A DNA stretch of 64,000 bases from Chryseobacterium indologenes (GCF_002025665.1 NZ_CP018786.1:2852001-2916000), one strand, 5' to 3'; counted from the first letter of the stretch, positions 15,809 to 24,904 are shown. The notes: a model not told the origin generated them from the sequence alone. A program made the numbers and translations.

Positions 15809-17380
15809 CTATTTGTAATCTTTAGAACTTCTTCTAGGTTCTTTTACTTCCGACCATTTTACGACCTCTCCTTTTTCATCCCGAGGCATTACTCTTTTTT
15901 CCCTGTCGCTGAATTCAGGATCTTCGGAAGCCATATAGGCTAATGCTGCCGTTAAAATCACATTATTTTTTACTTCATCAAAAACGATCTTGTCATAAGT
16001 ATCTTTCGTTGTATGCCACGTATATCCGAAATATCCCCAGTTCAGAGAACCTAAAGAAATTCCGGGTACTCCTGCTGCCACAAATGAAGCATGGTCAGAA
16101 CCTCCTCCGCCAGGCATCCCCGGAAAGTCAGTTTTGATATGGCTTCTTACTGCTTTGGGAACACCGTCAAGCCATCTTCCTACGTAATCATAAGCTTTTA
16201 CAAATCCCTGACCGCTGATGTTCACAACACGTCCGGTTCCATTATCCTGATTAAAAGCAGCCTGTACCCCTTTAATAATCTGAGGATTATCCATTACGAA
16301 ACCTCTCGATCCGTTTAATCCCTGCTCTTCGCTTCCCCAAAGCCCGATTACAATAGTTCTTTTATTATTCGGATAATATTTCTTCAGAATCCTCATTGTT
16401 TCGAGCATGGTGATTGTTCCGGTTCCATTATCCGTAGCTCCCTGCGCTCCATCCCATGAGTCAAGGTGAGCTGAAAGGATCACATATTCATCCGGTTTTT
16501 CCTTTCCTTTGATCATTCCGATTGTATTGAAGCTTTTGGCTTCAGGAAGTATTTTGGATTGAGCATCAATTTTTATTTTAGGCTGAGTTCCTTTTTCTGC
16601 CATTCTGTAAAGCATTCCATAGTCTTCCACATCGATATCGATCATTGGAATTTTACTAGTTTTCGCTCCGAATATTCTGTTAGCTCCCATGATACCAGTC
16701 CAGTTTGAAATGACAATACCTGCCGCTCCAGCTTTCTCTAAAGCTTCAGGAAGACTGTTGTTATCATAACCGACATTCTTTATATAAGCAGCAAAATCTT
16801 TGGCAGCCTGTTCTTTTTCCGCTTTAAGCTTTTCATACAATTCAGGTGTTGCAAATTCTTTGATTTGTTCATCAGAACGACCGATTTTCTGGTACTGTGC
16901 CATCAGCACAATTTTTCCTTTCGCGGAAGGAAGCCACTGGTCAAATTCAGCTTTAGAAGACACTTTTGGAAGGATAATCACTTCGGCTTCAATTGCTTTT
17001 TTAGTAGCCGGACTCCATGCAAGTTGTGTTGCTGAAAGAGATTTTACACGAGGATATGTCATATCAACATGAGTCGTTCCTCTCTGCCATCCTTTCCATG
17101 TTCCGAATTGTTGAAGATTAGCCTCTATTCCCCAAGAACGAAGTTTATTGGCACTCCATTCGTTTGCCTGTAGCATTTCGGGAGTTCCTACAAGACGGGG
17201 GCCGATCCCATCTAGCAGCTCCGACGCAAGGTTTTCCAGCTGGGAATTATTATTTACTTCATCTACAAAACTTTTTACGATAGGGTTAAGCCTTTCTTTT
17301 GGGTCAACCTTTACCTGAGCCCATGAAAACTGGGCAGCCAGCACTACTGCAGGAACTGCAAAAAATCTATTTATCCTCAT
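15809..17380 (-). CDS. M28 family zinc aminopeptidase/carboxypeptidase, secreted
   Basis: 523 aa with signal peptide MRINRFFAVPAVVLAAQFSWAQ. A PA-like insert covers about residues 125-280. The M28 catalytic core follows: His305 and Asp307 in LSAHLDSWDGAQG, bridging Asp317 in ATDNGTG, catalytic Glu pair 351-352 in GSEEQGLNGSRG, and downstream SDHASFVAAG and WHTTKDTYD. These are the usual metal ligands of glutamate-carboxypeptidase-like M28 enzymes that release amino acids from exported peptides. No sorting domain is present, so it is periplasmic or surface. A TATCTTTA box at 17399-17406 may be its -7 element. Confidence 0.93.
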   Translation of the reverse strand: MRINRFFAVPAVVLAAQFSWAQVKVDPKERLNPIVKSFVDEVNNNSQLENLASELLDGIGPRLVGTPEMLQANEWSANKLRSWGIEANLQQFGTWKGWQRGTTHVDMTYPRVKSLSATQLAWSPATKKAIEAEVIILPKVSSKAEFDQWLPSAKGKIVLMAQYQKIGRSDEQIKEFATPELYEKLKAEKEQAAKDFAAYIKNVGYDNNSLPEALEKAGAAGIVISNWTGIMGANRIFGAKTSKIPMIDIDVEDYGMLYRMAEKGTQPKIKIDAQSKILPEAKSFNTIGMIKGKEKPDEYVILSAHLDSWDGAQGATDNGTGTITMLETMRILKKYYPNNKRTIVIGLWGSEEQGLNGSRGFVMDNPQIIKGVQAAFNQDNGTGRVVNISGQGFVKAYDYVGRWLDGVPKAVRSHIKTDFPGMPGGGGSDHASFVAAGVPGISLGSLNWGYFGYTWHTTKDTYDKIVFDEVKNNVILTAALAYMASEDPEFSDREKRVMPRDEKGEVVKWSEVKEPRRSSKDYK

Positions 17381-17520
17381 ACTATTTATTGATTGGTTTA
17401 AAGATAAAAGAAATTAGGGAGATAGTGAAGGATTAAGCCTAAAAAAGAGGTTTTTCAATTATATTATCAACAGTTTTATCCAAAAGCAATAATAAAATTC
17501 TAAAAGCAACCATAATTAAT

Positions 17521-17557
17521 AAAAAAAGACCATCAATACGACAGTCTTGCGGTCTTT
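17521..17557 (-). terminator. Probable terminator after 17570-18718
   Basis: AAAGACC (17525-17531) and GGTCTTT (17551-17557) form a 7-bp stem with a large loop, and the minus strand continues into seven T. Confidence 0.5.
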
Positions 17558-17569
17558 AGAAATGACACT

Positions 17570-18718
17570 TTATTTTTCATTGAGAAACGCCTGTTCCTCT
17601 TTGGAAAGCAGTGTTATCCCAGCTTTTTTTTCATTTACAGGAACATTATTCCAGATACTGATATTAAAATCAACCTTCGGATTAAGTCCTTTCTTATTGG
17701 TTTTGGTAAAAGTAGTATAGATAATTTCACGACTGAATTTCCTTACATGGGTCTCATCTTTATAAAAAACGGTAAAACCATCTCCTTCCAGCTTCGTCAA
17801 TGCAGGTACATAGACACCGTCTTTCTTATAAAAATCAAAAATTAATGTGGCATCACCAAGTTTGTATTGAAATTCTCTTCCATCTGTTGTAGTTTTCTTC
17901 ATGGTAGGAAAATCTGTCTGATAATAATGCGTTTCAAAATAAGTAATCACTTTATCAGCTTTATTATATTTAAATTCACCTTTCATCTGAATTCCTCTTA
18001 CTGAATCTATTTTAAAGGTAATCAACTGTTCATCGCCTTCCTCAAAAATCAACCTTCCGGTATATTTACAATCCTTCATTCTCAAATGCTGAAGTGTTCT
18101 GTAAAGTTCATAATTCAGAAAGAGGTTTCCTAGATATTCATGTGAAAACTCATTGGTTTTTCCCGTGAAAATACTATCAGTATTTACTTTCTTCAGGTAT
18201 TTAACGTTATTCAGCTGCATCTGAAGGATTTCATCATAGTTTTTACGAAAACCATCTTTAAAATTATATTGGTTATTTTTACTCCAGAACTTGGCTTCCG
18301 CAATAACCAGAAAGTAGAGCTTATTATTATCAAAGCCTTTTTCCTTATATACAATGTCATAAAGAGAAGGATCATCATAATATTTTTTATGATAATTTTT
18401 ATTGATGTCTTCAAATATTTTTTTGATGTCTACATTGATGATTTTGATCTCATCGATATTTTTATAGACAGGTTTAAGTTTTACCTGAGCGTTATAGGCT
18501 TGTATTTTCTCTTTTTGAAAACCTGAAGCAGAAATTTCAAAATTGACAGCATCTGAGTTTACTGGAGCAAAACCATCTTCATTGGTATAAATGATTTGAT
18601 CCTGAAGGATAATTCTTGCATTGGGAATAGGATTTCCGTTTTCGGAATCCACTACTCTTAATTTCTGTGCAGAAAAAAAACCGAAAAAGAAAATGAATAG
18701 AAGATAATAGGACTTCAT
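17570..18718 (-). CDS. Exported protein with a carboxypeptidase-like regulatory domain
   Basis: 382 aa. Signal peptide MKSYYLLFIFFFGFFSAQ, then a short CarboxypepD_reg-like beta domain (KLRVVDSENGNPIPNARIIL then EDGFAPVN, residues 18-75). The remaining 300 residues (for example YDIVYKEKGFDNNKLYFLVI and FLNYELYRTL) have no domain I recognise. Bacteroidota carry many such envelope proteins of unknown function. It sits alone between the M28 peptidase and the histone-like gene on the same strand. Confidence 0.75.
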   Translation of the reverse strand: MKSYYLLFIFFFGFFSAQKLRVVDSENGNPIPNARIILQDQIIYTNEDGFAPVNSDAVNFEISASGFQKEKIQAYNAQVKLKPVYKNIDEIKIINVDIKKIFEDINKNYHKKYYDDPSLYDIVYKEKGFDNNKLYFLVIAEAKFWSKNNQYNFKDGFRKNYDEILQMQLNNVKYLKKVNTDSIFTGKTNEFSHEYLGNLFLNYELYRTLQHLRMKDCKYTGRLIFEEGDEQLITFKIDSVRGIQMKGEFKYNKADKVITYFETHYYQTDFPTMKKTTTDGREFQYKLGDATLIFDFYKKDGVYVPALTKLEGDGFTVFYKDETHVRKFSREIIYTTFTKTNKKGLNPKVDFNISIWNNVPVNEKKAGITLLSKEEQAFLNEK

Positions 18719-18901
18719 GGTTATTTGTAATATTAGTTTTAATTAATAACACAAATATAGACCTGGAAGTACATAGAAGAACAAAAGTTTAGTACACTTT
18801 AATACTATTTAACACTAAATACTTAATTTCCGCAAAATACATTCTAAAACTGGGGATTTTTAACATCTTTCATATTAAAACACTTTTTGTATTCCGGAAA
18901 T

Positions 18902-18925
18902 AAAAAAACCGGCTTCAAAAGCCGG
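18902..18925 (-). terminator. Terminator of the histone-H1-like gene
   Basis: CCGGCTT (18909-18915) pairs with AAGCCGG (18919-18925), followed on the minus strand by seven T. Confidence 0.85.
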
Positions 18926-18936
18926 CTAAAGGTGAA

Positions 18937-19113
18937 TTATTTCTTAGCTTCTTCTACAGAAACTTTTCTGAATTCTTTGAACAATTTGCTTAGTTCTAAA
19001 GCTGCTTTACGTGCTCTTGTACCAGCTGCTTTGTTTCCTTTTTCCGCTTGTTGGTTTGCCTCAGTTGTGAACGCTTCAAATTCTGCGTTGATTTTTTCAA
19101 TTAGTTCTTTCAT
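18937..19113 (-). CDS. Histone H1-like small basic protein
   Basis: 58 aa, read directly from the minus strand: MKELIEKINAEFEAFTTEAN, then QQAEKGNKAAGTRARKAALE, then LSKLFKEFRKVSVEEAKK. This matches the short Hc1/histone-H1-like proteins widespread in Bacteroidetes: a helical N-terminus and an Ala/Lys/Arg-rich centre. They are thought to bind DNA or act as nucleoid proteins. It has its own -7 box (TATATTTG, 19134-19141) and a strong terminator, typical of a well-expressed single gene. Confidence 0.88.
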   Translation of the reverse strand: MKELIEKINAEFEAFTTEANQQAEKGNKAAGTRARKAALELSKLFKEFRKVSVEEAKK

Positions 19114-19420
19114 TTATTTAAAAATTTAGGCTGCAAATATAGGTTTTATGGTGATTCCAGCCTAATTGTGTTGAAAAAAAATAGTGGATTTAATCATTTT
19201 TTCTAAGTCTTTCTTAAATTCAATTTAATTTTTAAAATAAAATCAAATTATTGTAGAAAATCAGCCACGTATCTGGGGTTTATATACAGAAGAAATCAAT
19301 ATTTAAATAAACCACTCAGAATCAATAAGAATCAACAAAAACAGCAAACGAGATTGTCTTAAAAAAGTTTATTAACAAAGCCATTTGATTTCCTTATCAT
19401 ACTTAATTATTTTTAACCGT
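19114..19420. other. Intergenic region
   Basis: 307 nt between two minus-strand genes. It contains the histone-gene promoter (19134-19141); the rest is AT-rich with no credible frame. Confidence 0.6.
19134..19141 (-). promoter_or_regulatory. Histone-H1-like gene promoter -7 box
   Basis: TATATTTG on the minus strand, about 21 nt before the start codon. Confidence 0.6.
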
Positions 19421-20836
19421 TCAAAACTGTAGTTCTTTTGCTCTCCTGCCTGCATTTTTTAATAAAATAATGCTTTCAGAAGTAATTCTTTCGGCAAAAA
19501 CAATCCTGAAATGGTAATGGTATTTGTCTGTGAAGGAAAACGTGTCTCCGGGAGTAAATAAAATCTGATGCAACTCACAATACTGATAAAATCTTTTCAT
19601 ATCCATATTTTCCGGAAGCTGTCCCCAAATGCTGTAACCTCCCAGTGGTCTATGAAAATAAGCCTCTTCCGGAAAGAATTTCCTTAATGCTTCCAATACC
19701 TGAACAGCCTGCTGATTGAGCTTTTTCCGAAATGAACGGAGATGTCTTTCATAACGACTCCCCTGCAGCAGTTTCAACACCAGTTCCTGATAAATGGGAG
19801 AAACTGTACGTCCTAAAGCAAATCTTACTCTTTCAGATTTTGCATAAAAACTTCCGGCATGTAACCAGCCTAAACGAACCCCTGGAGCTAACGTCTTTGA
19901 AAAGGATGAATACGTCATCACGATTCCCTTTTTATCAAAACTTTTGATACTTCGCGGTCTTTGTTCTCCAAAATAAAGATCGGAATACATATCATTCTCA
20001 ATAATACAGAACTGATGAATTCCTGCGATGCTCAGAATTTCTTTTTTTGTTTCATCATTCATTACAACACCTGTGGGATTGTGAAAATTGGGAGTCGTGA
20101 CAAGAGCGCAGATTTTATTTTCCTTACAGGTCTTTTGAAAATATTCAGTATCAAAGCCTGTTTTATAATGCACAGGAATCTCAATGACTTTTAGTTCGAG
20201 ATGAGCAAGCACTTCCAATACAGAAAACACGCAGGGACTGTCAACAGCGACCACATCACCAGATTTTGTAACTGATTTTAAAGCAATTGTAAGTGCCTGC
20301 AAAGCACCATCAGTAATAATTATTTCTTCAGGGTTTAATGCACAGCCATAGGTTCCCATTTGTTTTGCAATATGCTTCCTCAGTGCTTCCAAACCGTTTG
20401 AAGGATAATATCTGAGCAGTGCCGCTCCCTTCTCGCGAATGACTTCCTGCATTGTTCTGAGAATAAGCTTTTGCGGAATCAGAAGATCTCCGGGCACCGC
20501 CGTATTGAAAGAGCTGAATTCTGAAGTTCTTTTGGAAGTAAGCATCATATTTTTCATAAATACTTCATCCCTCACTACGGTTGGAAGTTTAACTTTTGCT
20601 TCCGGAATATTCTCCTCCTGGATTCCTGTGACAAAATAGCCAGACCGTGGATTACTCCTGACCAACCCTTTAATCATAAGGTATTCAAATCCACTTTGTA
20701 CAGAGCTTGTACTCAGTTTGTATTTTTCTTTGATGTAACGAACGGATGGAAGCCTGTCATTTTCCTGTAAAATTCCACTGTAGATCTGCTTCTCTATTTC
20801 AGCCGTAAAAACTTCGTACTTATAAGGTTTCATCAT
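19421..20836 (-). CDS. MocR-type regulator: GntR wHTH fused to a PLP aminotransferase-like domain
   Basis: 471 aa. Residues 1-75 are a GntR winged helix (QENDRLPSVRYIKEKYKLST then GLVRSNPRSGYFV). The rest is a fold-type I aminotransferase domain with TTPNFHNPTG, the Schiff-base lysine in TYSSFSKTLAPGVRLGW, and a C-terminal GGYSIWGQL region. MocR proteins use PLP or PLP-amino acid adducts as effectors and commonly control a divergent gene. Here the divergent neighbour is the acetyltransferase-like gene at 20954, and three CTGTAC repeats lie between them. Start ATG 20836 or 20833. Confidence 0.92.
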   Translation of the reverse strand: MMKPYKYEVFTAEIEKQIYSGILQENDRLPSVRYIKEKYKLSTSSVQSGFEYLMIKGLVRSNPRSGYFVTGIQEENIPEAKVKLPTVVRDEVFMKNMMLTSKRTSEFSSFNTAVPGDLLIPQKLILRTMQEVIREKGAALLRYYPSNGLEALRKHIAKQMGTYGCALNPEEIIITDGALQALTIALKSVTKSGDVVAVDSPCVFSVLEVLAHLELKVIEIPVHYKTGFDTEYFQKTCKENKICALVTTPNFHNPTGVVMNDETKKEILSIAGIHQFCIIENDMYSDLYFGEQRPRSIKSFDKKGIVMTYSSFSKTLAPGVRLGWLHAGSFYAKSERVRFALGRTVSPIYQELVLKLLQGSRYERHLRSFRKKLNQQAVQVLEALRKFFPEEAYFHRPLGGYSIWGQLPENMDMKRFYQYCELHQILFTPGDTFSFTDKYHYHFRIVFAERITSESIILLKNAGRRAKELQF

Positions 20837-20846
20837 ATCACTTCAA

Positions 20847-20938
20847 CTGTACTGAACAAATTTACAAAAATACCATTCTGTACCGATTATATTTTAGCGA
20901 ACTGTACCCCTTTTGAACGGATTAATCTTATAATTTTG
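20847..20938. promoter_or_regulatory. Divergent control region with three CTGTAC repeats
   Basis: CTGTAC occurs in direct orientation at 20847-20852, 20878-20883 and 20902-20907. A minus-strand -7 candidate (TATTTTTG, 20865-20872, or TAAATTTG, 20857-20864) lies between the first two. A plus-strand -7 box TAATTTTG is at 20931-20938. Direct repeats are the usual site layout for MocR regulators, so these are probable binding sites of the 19421-20836 product. Confidence 0.55.
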
Positions 20939-20953
20939 AATAAAAAAAATCCC

Positions 20954-21469
20954 ATGGATATCATTTCAAAATTTACAGTAGGTTCTGAGGAGGGAATTTC
21001 TGATCTTATAACCATTATAGATTCTTCCGTTTATAGATTGCACAAAGAGTTTGTAAGCGAAGAACACATAAAAAAATATATTCAGCAAGAAATTGATCCG
21101 AGAAAGATGATCAATGATCTGAATGATCTTTCCAACCAGCTGATCATGACTTATGCCAATCAGAAACCTGTTGGATACAGTATTATAAAAAGCGGTTCTC
21201 TGCATTCAGGAATTCCAGATGGAAAAAGAGCAACAGAAATAAGTTTTGTAATTCTTTCAGAGTTTGACACTCCGGAAACAAGAGATTCTCTTTGGAAAAA
21301 ATGCAGATCTGCAGTAAGTTTCACAGATATTATTTGGATCAATATACTGGATCATGATCCGCTTACTGGTTTTTTAAAAGAGTGTGGTTTTATAACTGCG
21401 GAAAGTTCGAAGACTGGCCCTTTTCAAATGCCTTCCCACATTTTGGAATTGGAAATCAATAAAAGTTAG
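20954..21469 (+). CDS. GNAT-like acetyltransferase, putative
   Basis: 171 aa. The reading frame opens at TTG 20936, but that codon lies inside the TAATTTTG -7 box, so ATG 20954 (MDIISKFTVG) is used. The pattern of an N-terminal residue-scoring helix (EEHIKKYIQQEI), a central strand QKPVGYSIIKSG, then DHDPLTGFLKECGFITAE near the C-terminus resembles GNAT N-acetyltransferases, with the usual neighbour-residue ending (ECGF). The acetyl-CoA P-loop is not canonical. It is divergent from the MocR gene and is its likely target. Confidence 0.65.
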   Translation: MDIISKFTVGSEEGISDLITIIDSSVYRLHKEFVSEEHIKKYIQQEIDPRKMINDLNDLSNQLIMTYANQKPVGYSIIKSGSLHSGIPDGKRATEISFVILSEFDTPETRDSLWKKCRSAVSFTDIIWINILDHDPLTGFLKECGFITAESSKTGPFQMPSHILELEINKS

Positions 21470-21608
21470 TTCTTAATGGCAAATCGCACAGGTATTTGTG
21501 TATGCTTATATAGTAGTTCTTCCTTTCATATTATTGATATTGAGAAAGACTATAGTTCTTATTTTTATTATCTCACTTAAAATCATTTTATGTAAGCAAT
21601 TGTTTACC

Positions 21609-21616
21609 TATCTTTG
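21609..21616 (+). promoter_or_regulatory. Promoter -7 box of the AraC-type gene
   Basis: TATCTTTG, an exact consensus match, 20 nt before ATG 21636. Confidence 0.6.
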
Positions 21617-21635
21617 ATTTTTATAATTTTCACCT

Positions 21636-22550
21636 ATGAGTGATCAGCTGGAAACGATAGAAGATTATTACAGACGTATCCGTAACAATCAGATTAAAAT
21701 GTTTGATTCTGAGGATTTTGAAACCGGAAAATCTCATTTCAACATTTCGATGCGAAGATACTGCAGCTTTAAAAGCCCTTACAACCGTCGTGATTATTAT
21801 AAAATCAGCTTCATCATCGGAAAAGGCACGATCCATTATGGTTCACATCAGCTGTTTATAGATGGTCCTGCCCTATTCTTCCCTTCTCCAAGCATTCCTT
21901 ATTCCTGGGAATGTGAAAGCGATGTACAGGAAGGATATTTCTGTCTGTTTAATCAGGAATTTTTTAATGGAAATTCAGAATTTAATCTGTTTAAAAAGAC
22001 TTCAATGTTCAAGGAATGGAGCAAACCGGTTGTTTTTCTGACGGAAGAACAGACCCAATTAGCCACTCTTTATTTTGATCAGATTTACAGAATGAATAAC
22101 TCTACCTACCCTTTCCGCTGCAGCAGCATCAAAAGTAATCTTGCTTCTGTTATGCATCTGGCATTGGAAAACCGTGTGGAAGACATCAATCCCAATGAAC
22201 TTCCTGCCAATGTTCGTCTGTACAAACTTTTTGATGAATTACTCAATAAACAGTTTCCTTTGGATTCCCCTGCTTATCCTCTTGCCCTAAAGACGCCTTC
22301 CGATTTTGCAGAGCATCTGAATGTACACGTCAATCATTTGAACTCTTCCGTAAAATCTGTAACACACCTTACTACAACTCAGATCATTAAGGAAAAAATG
22401 TTTGAAGAGTCTAAAAATCTGCTGAAGTATACGAATTGGGATATTGCCCAGATAGGGTATACTTTAGGGTTTGATCAGCCTGCACATTTTAATAATTTCT
22501 TTAAAAAGCATGCCCGGACTTCCCCATTAAAGTTTAAGAATTTATCTTAA
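21636..22550 (+). CDS. AraC family transcriptional regulator
   Basis: 304 aa. The N-terminal two-thirds is a cupin-like sensor (SFIIGKGTIHYGSHQLFIDG, PALFFPSPSIPYSWE). The last 100 residues form the double HTH (PSDFAEHLNVHVNHLNSSVK, then IKEKMFEESKNLLKYTNWDI and IGYTLGFDQPAHFNNFFKKH). The following MFS transporter gene begins 82 nt downstream on the same strand and has its own -7 box, so it is the natural target. The inducer is unknown. Confidence 0.92.
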   Translation: MSDQLETIEDYYRRIRNNQIKMFDSEDFETGKSHFNISMRRYCSFKSPYNRRDYYKISFIIGKGTIHYGSHQLFIDGPALFFPSPSIPYSWECESDVQEGYFCLFNQEFFNGNSEFNLFKKTSMFKEWSKPVVFLTEEQTQLATLYFDQIYRMNNSTYPFRCSSIKSNLASVMHLALENRVEDINPNELPANVRLYKLFDELLNKQFPLDSPAYPLALKTPSDFAEHLNVHVNHLNSSVKSVTHLTTTQIIKEKMFEESKNLLKYTNWDIAQIGYTLGFDQPAHFNNFFKKHARTSPLKFKNLS

Positions 22551-22609
22551 TATTTGATTTTTGTAATTTTTACTTTGTCTTTTAAAATCCAGTTTTGTAT
22601 TTCTTGACT

Positions 22610-22617
22610 TATTTTTG
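22610..22617 (+). promoter_or_regulatory. MFS gene promoter -7 box
   Basis: TATTTTTG, 15 nt before ATG 22633. Confidence 0.5.
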
Positions 22618-22632
22618 CATAGTAAAAAATGA

Positions 22633-23844
22633 ATGAATATGTTGAGAGAAGCATCTGAGCAACGAATCAGATTAATTACTATTATGGCGTTTGTGTCTAT
22701 CCCGCTTTCAGGGTTTGTCACAGATATTTATTTGCCATCATTTCCTTCTATGGCCAAAGAAATGATGGTATCGGAAAAAGATATCCAGATTACATTAACT
22801 TCATATCTTCTTAGTTACGGGATTTCACAGTTGTTTGTTGGAGGAATTCTGGATAGCATCGGGCGCTATCGTCCTAAATTGATAGCATTATTCCTATTGA
22901 TCCTGACCAGTATTTTAATTACGATGACGAACAGTATTCTACTGATTTGTCTGCTTCGTATTCTTCAGGGAGCTGCGGTTTCTGTACTTGTTGTGGCAAC
23001 TCGTGCTATTTTTGTGGATATTTATGATGCTGAAAGGGTAAAACATTACCTGAGCTATTTTACCATTGTATGGTCTTGCGGACCTATTCTGGCTCCTTTC
23101 CTCGGAGGATATCTTGAGAAAATATTTAACTGGCATGCTAATTTTTATTTTCTGGCCGGATATGCCGGATTTCTATTTCTTTTTGAATGGTTCTTCAGTG
23201 AAGAGAGTCTTCCCCAGAAAAAGAAACTGGATCTTTCAGAGAATATCAGCCTTTACAAAATGATGCTTAAAAACAGGATTTTCATGCTGGGTATTTTTAT
23301 CTTAGGACTGAGCTATTCTATCGTGATGTTATTTAATATTACAGGCCCTTTTATTATTGAAAACACCTTTCATTTTACCCCTGTAGTTATTGGATACTGT
23401 ACACTGATCTTAGGATTTTCATGGATGATTGGAGGGTTTATTGGAAAACGCAGACTGACTCTTGATTTTAAACCAAGAATTTTACAACCCATCCTTCTTC
23501 AGCTGATTCTGATCTCAGCCTTGATCGTCACCAGCTATTTTACAGAAAGTCTTTTCATTATGATTCCTTTTGCATTTTTTATTCACATCTGTTCCGGAAT
23601 TTTATTTACCTCCTTTTTTACGACAAGTATGCTTTACTTTCCTAAAAATGCAGGAACTGCCGGTGGATTAATGGGTGGATTGGTATACGTAATCACTTCT
23701 GTAACAAGTTTTATCATTTCGGTAAGCGGAACGGTAACAGATCAAAAAGGTCTCTCCTGGCGCTATCTAATCATTGCATGTTTCCTTTTGGGAATTATCC
23801 TTATTATGCATCAGGCCGTTAAAAAAGAAAAAGCAGGGAATTAA
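22633..23844 (+). CDS. MFS multidrug transporter, Bcr/CflA type
   Basis: 403 aa with about 12 hydrophobic segments. The first loop has FVTDIYLPSFPSMAKEM, the Bcr/CflA hallmark, followed by the motif A-like GGILDSIGRYRPKLIALF and the motif C-like WSCGPILAPFLGGYLEKIF. These drug/proton antiporters export chloramphenicol, bicyclomycin and similar compounds; the substrate is not determined. ATG 22633 or 22639 could be the start. It lies behind an AraC regulator on the same strand. Confidence 0.92.
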   Translation: MNMLREASEQRIRLITIMAFVSIPLSGFVTDIYLPSFPSMAKEMMVSEKDIQITLTSYLLSYGISQLFVGGILDSIGRYRPKLIALFLLILTSILITMTNSILLICLLRILQGAAVSVLVVATRAIFVDIYDAERVKHYLSYFTIVWSCGPILAPFLGGYLEKIFNWHANFYFLAGYAGFLFLFEWFFSEESLPQKKKLDLSENISLYKMMLKNRIFMLGIFILGLSYSIVMLFNITGPFIIENTFHFTPVVIGYCTLILGFSWMIGGFIGKRRLTLDFKPRILQPILLQLILISALIVTSYFTESLFIMIPFAFFIHICSGILFTSFFTTSMLYFPKNAGTAGGLMGGLVYVITSVTSFIISVSGTVTDQKGLSWRYLIIACFLLGIILIMHQAVKKEKAGN

Positions 23845-23858
23845 TCTCTGCTTCTTTT
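23831..23858. terminator. Bidirectional terminator overlapping the MFS stop
   Basis: AAGCAGGGA (23831-23839) pairs with TCTCTGCTT (23845-23853), allowing a wobble. T-rich runs follow in both directions, serving the convergent MFS and DUF488 genes. The stem contains the MFS stop codon. Confidence 0.75.
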
Positions 23859-24216
23859 ATACCTGTGATATACTCTCAAGGTATTTTTTCAAAATAATCG
23901 CATGACAATGTTCTTCGTCTTTAGCAGCATATAGCAAGGTAATTTTTTCCTGTTTCTTGTGGTGTTTCAGGAAATCTTTCCCAAGATTACTTTCATCAAG
24001 TTCCTTCCTATATTTTTCTGAGAATTCTTTCCATAGCGCAACATCGTGATGAAACCATAGTCTTAATTCTGTTGACGGAGCAAGATCTTTATTCCATTCA
24101 TCAAGATCAGCATTTTCTTTTGAAAGACCTCTTGGCCAGAGCCGATCTACCAGAACACGGTATCCATCACCCGGAGATGGAGTTTCATAAACTCTTTTTA
24201 ATGCAATTGTGGACAT
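23857..24216 (-). CDS. DUF488 family protein
   Basis: 119 aa from ATG 24216 (MSTIALKRVYE). The longer frame to 24270 adds an atypical N-terminus. Family features are visible: RVYETPSPGDGYRVLVDRLW, then PRGLSKENADLDEWNKDLAP, LRLWFHHD and the C-terminal EKITLLYAAKDEEHCHAIIL. DUF488 proteins are small, of unknown function, with conserved Arg and Cys residues that hint at a nucleic-acid or phosphate-binding role. It is divergent from the marR-type gene and could be under the shared palindrome. Confidence 0.92.
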   Translation of the reverse strand: MSTIALKRVYETPSPGDGYRVLVDRLWPRGLSKENADLDEWNKDLAPSTELRLWFHHDVALWKEFSEKYRKELDESNLGKDFLKHHKKQEKITLLYAAKDEEHCHAIILKKYLESISQV

Positions 24217-24326
24217 TATTTTAATTTTTGAGTTAATACTTTTCAAAAGCCTGTGATCATCAAAGTACAAAATCTGTTCCTGTAGCTTTCTTTTTCCTTT
24301 TACTCGGTATGTAATATTTCATCATT

Positions 24327-24363
24327 AATTAGTTTTAATTAAAACTAATTTTCTGTATATTTG
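24327..24363 (+). promoter_or_regulatory. MarR operator palindrome and -7 box
   Basis: A perfect 24-bp palindrome with half-site AATTAGTTTTAA covers 24327-24350. It is followed 5 nt later by TATATTTG (24356-24363), so it overlaps the -33 zone of the promoter for 24428. It sits between the DUF488 and MarR genes. Binding by the MarR product is inferred from position and symmetry. Confidence 0.65.
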
Positions 24364-24427
24364 TTAGGATAAGTCAGTTTAAAATCCTTTTGACAAACAC
24401 CTTATCCTGCTATATTATTATAAAAGT

Positions 24428-24904
24428 ATGTCCGTAAAACTGAATAACATATCGGAACTTGCTCTGGAGCTTGGCCTTGCAATGAGTGAAATGAAAAGCC
24501 GTCTTCGACAGAAAATCCAGACTACTATTAATGAATATGATCCGGATCTGTCTTTTGAACTGATTGAAATCCTGGGATTGCTTTCACGCAATAGTGGTAT
24601 CAACCAACAGGAAATAGGAAATAAGGTAAGCAAAGACAAATCAAGTATTACCTATCTTATCAACAGTCTTGTCAAACGAAACCTTGTGGAACGGATCGCT
24701 GATAAAAACGACCGGAGAAATAAGCAGATCTTTTTAACTCCGAAAGGAAAACAGATTGTAGAAACTGTTTATCCCTGGGCATTGGATCTTTATAAAAAAG
24801 CAGCTGATGATATTCATGAAGAAGAGATCATTAAAGCACTGCTTTTGGTAAAAAAAATGACAGCCAACCTGGAAAAATCAGGACCAAAACATAATACAAT
24901 ATGA
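24428..24904 (+). CDS. MarR family transcriptional regulator
   Basis: 158 aa winged-helix regulator: IEILGLLSRNSGINQQEIGN, SKDKSSITYLINSLVKRNLV and the wing DKNDRRNKQIFLTPKGKQIV. MarR proteins are ligand- or redox-responsive repressors. A perfect palindrome just upstream suggests autoregulation. The stop codon overlaps the start of the universal-stress gene by 4 nt (ATGA), so the two are translationally coupled and the regulator probably controls the stress gene. Confidence 0.93.
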   Translation: MSVKLNNISELALELGLAMSEMKSRLRQKIQTTINEYDPDLSFELIEILGLLSRNSGINQQEIGNKVSKDKSSITYLINSLVKRNLVERIADKNDRRNKQIFLTPKGKQIVETVYPWALDLYKKAADDIHEEEIIKALLLVKKMTANLEKSGPKHNTI

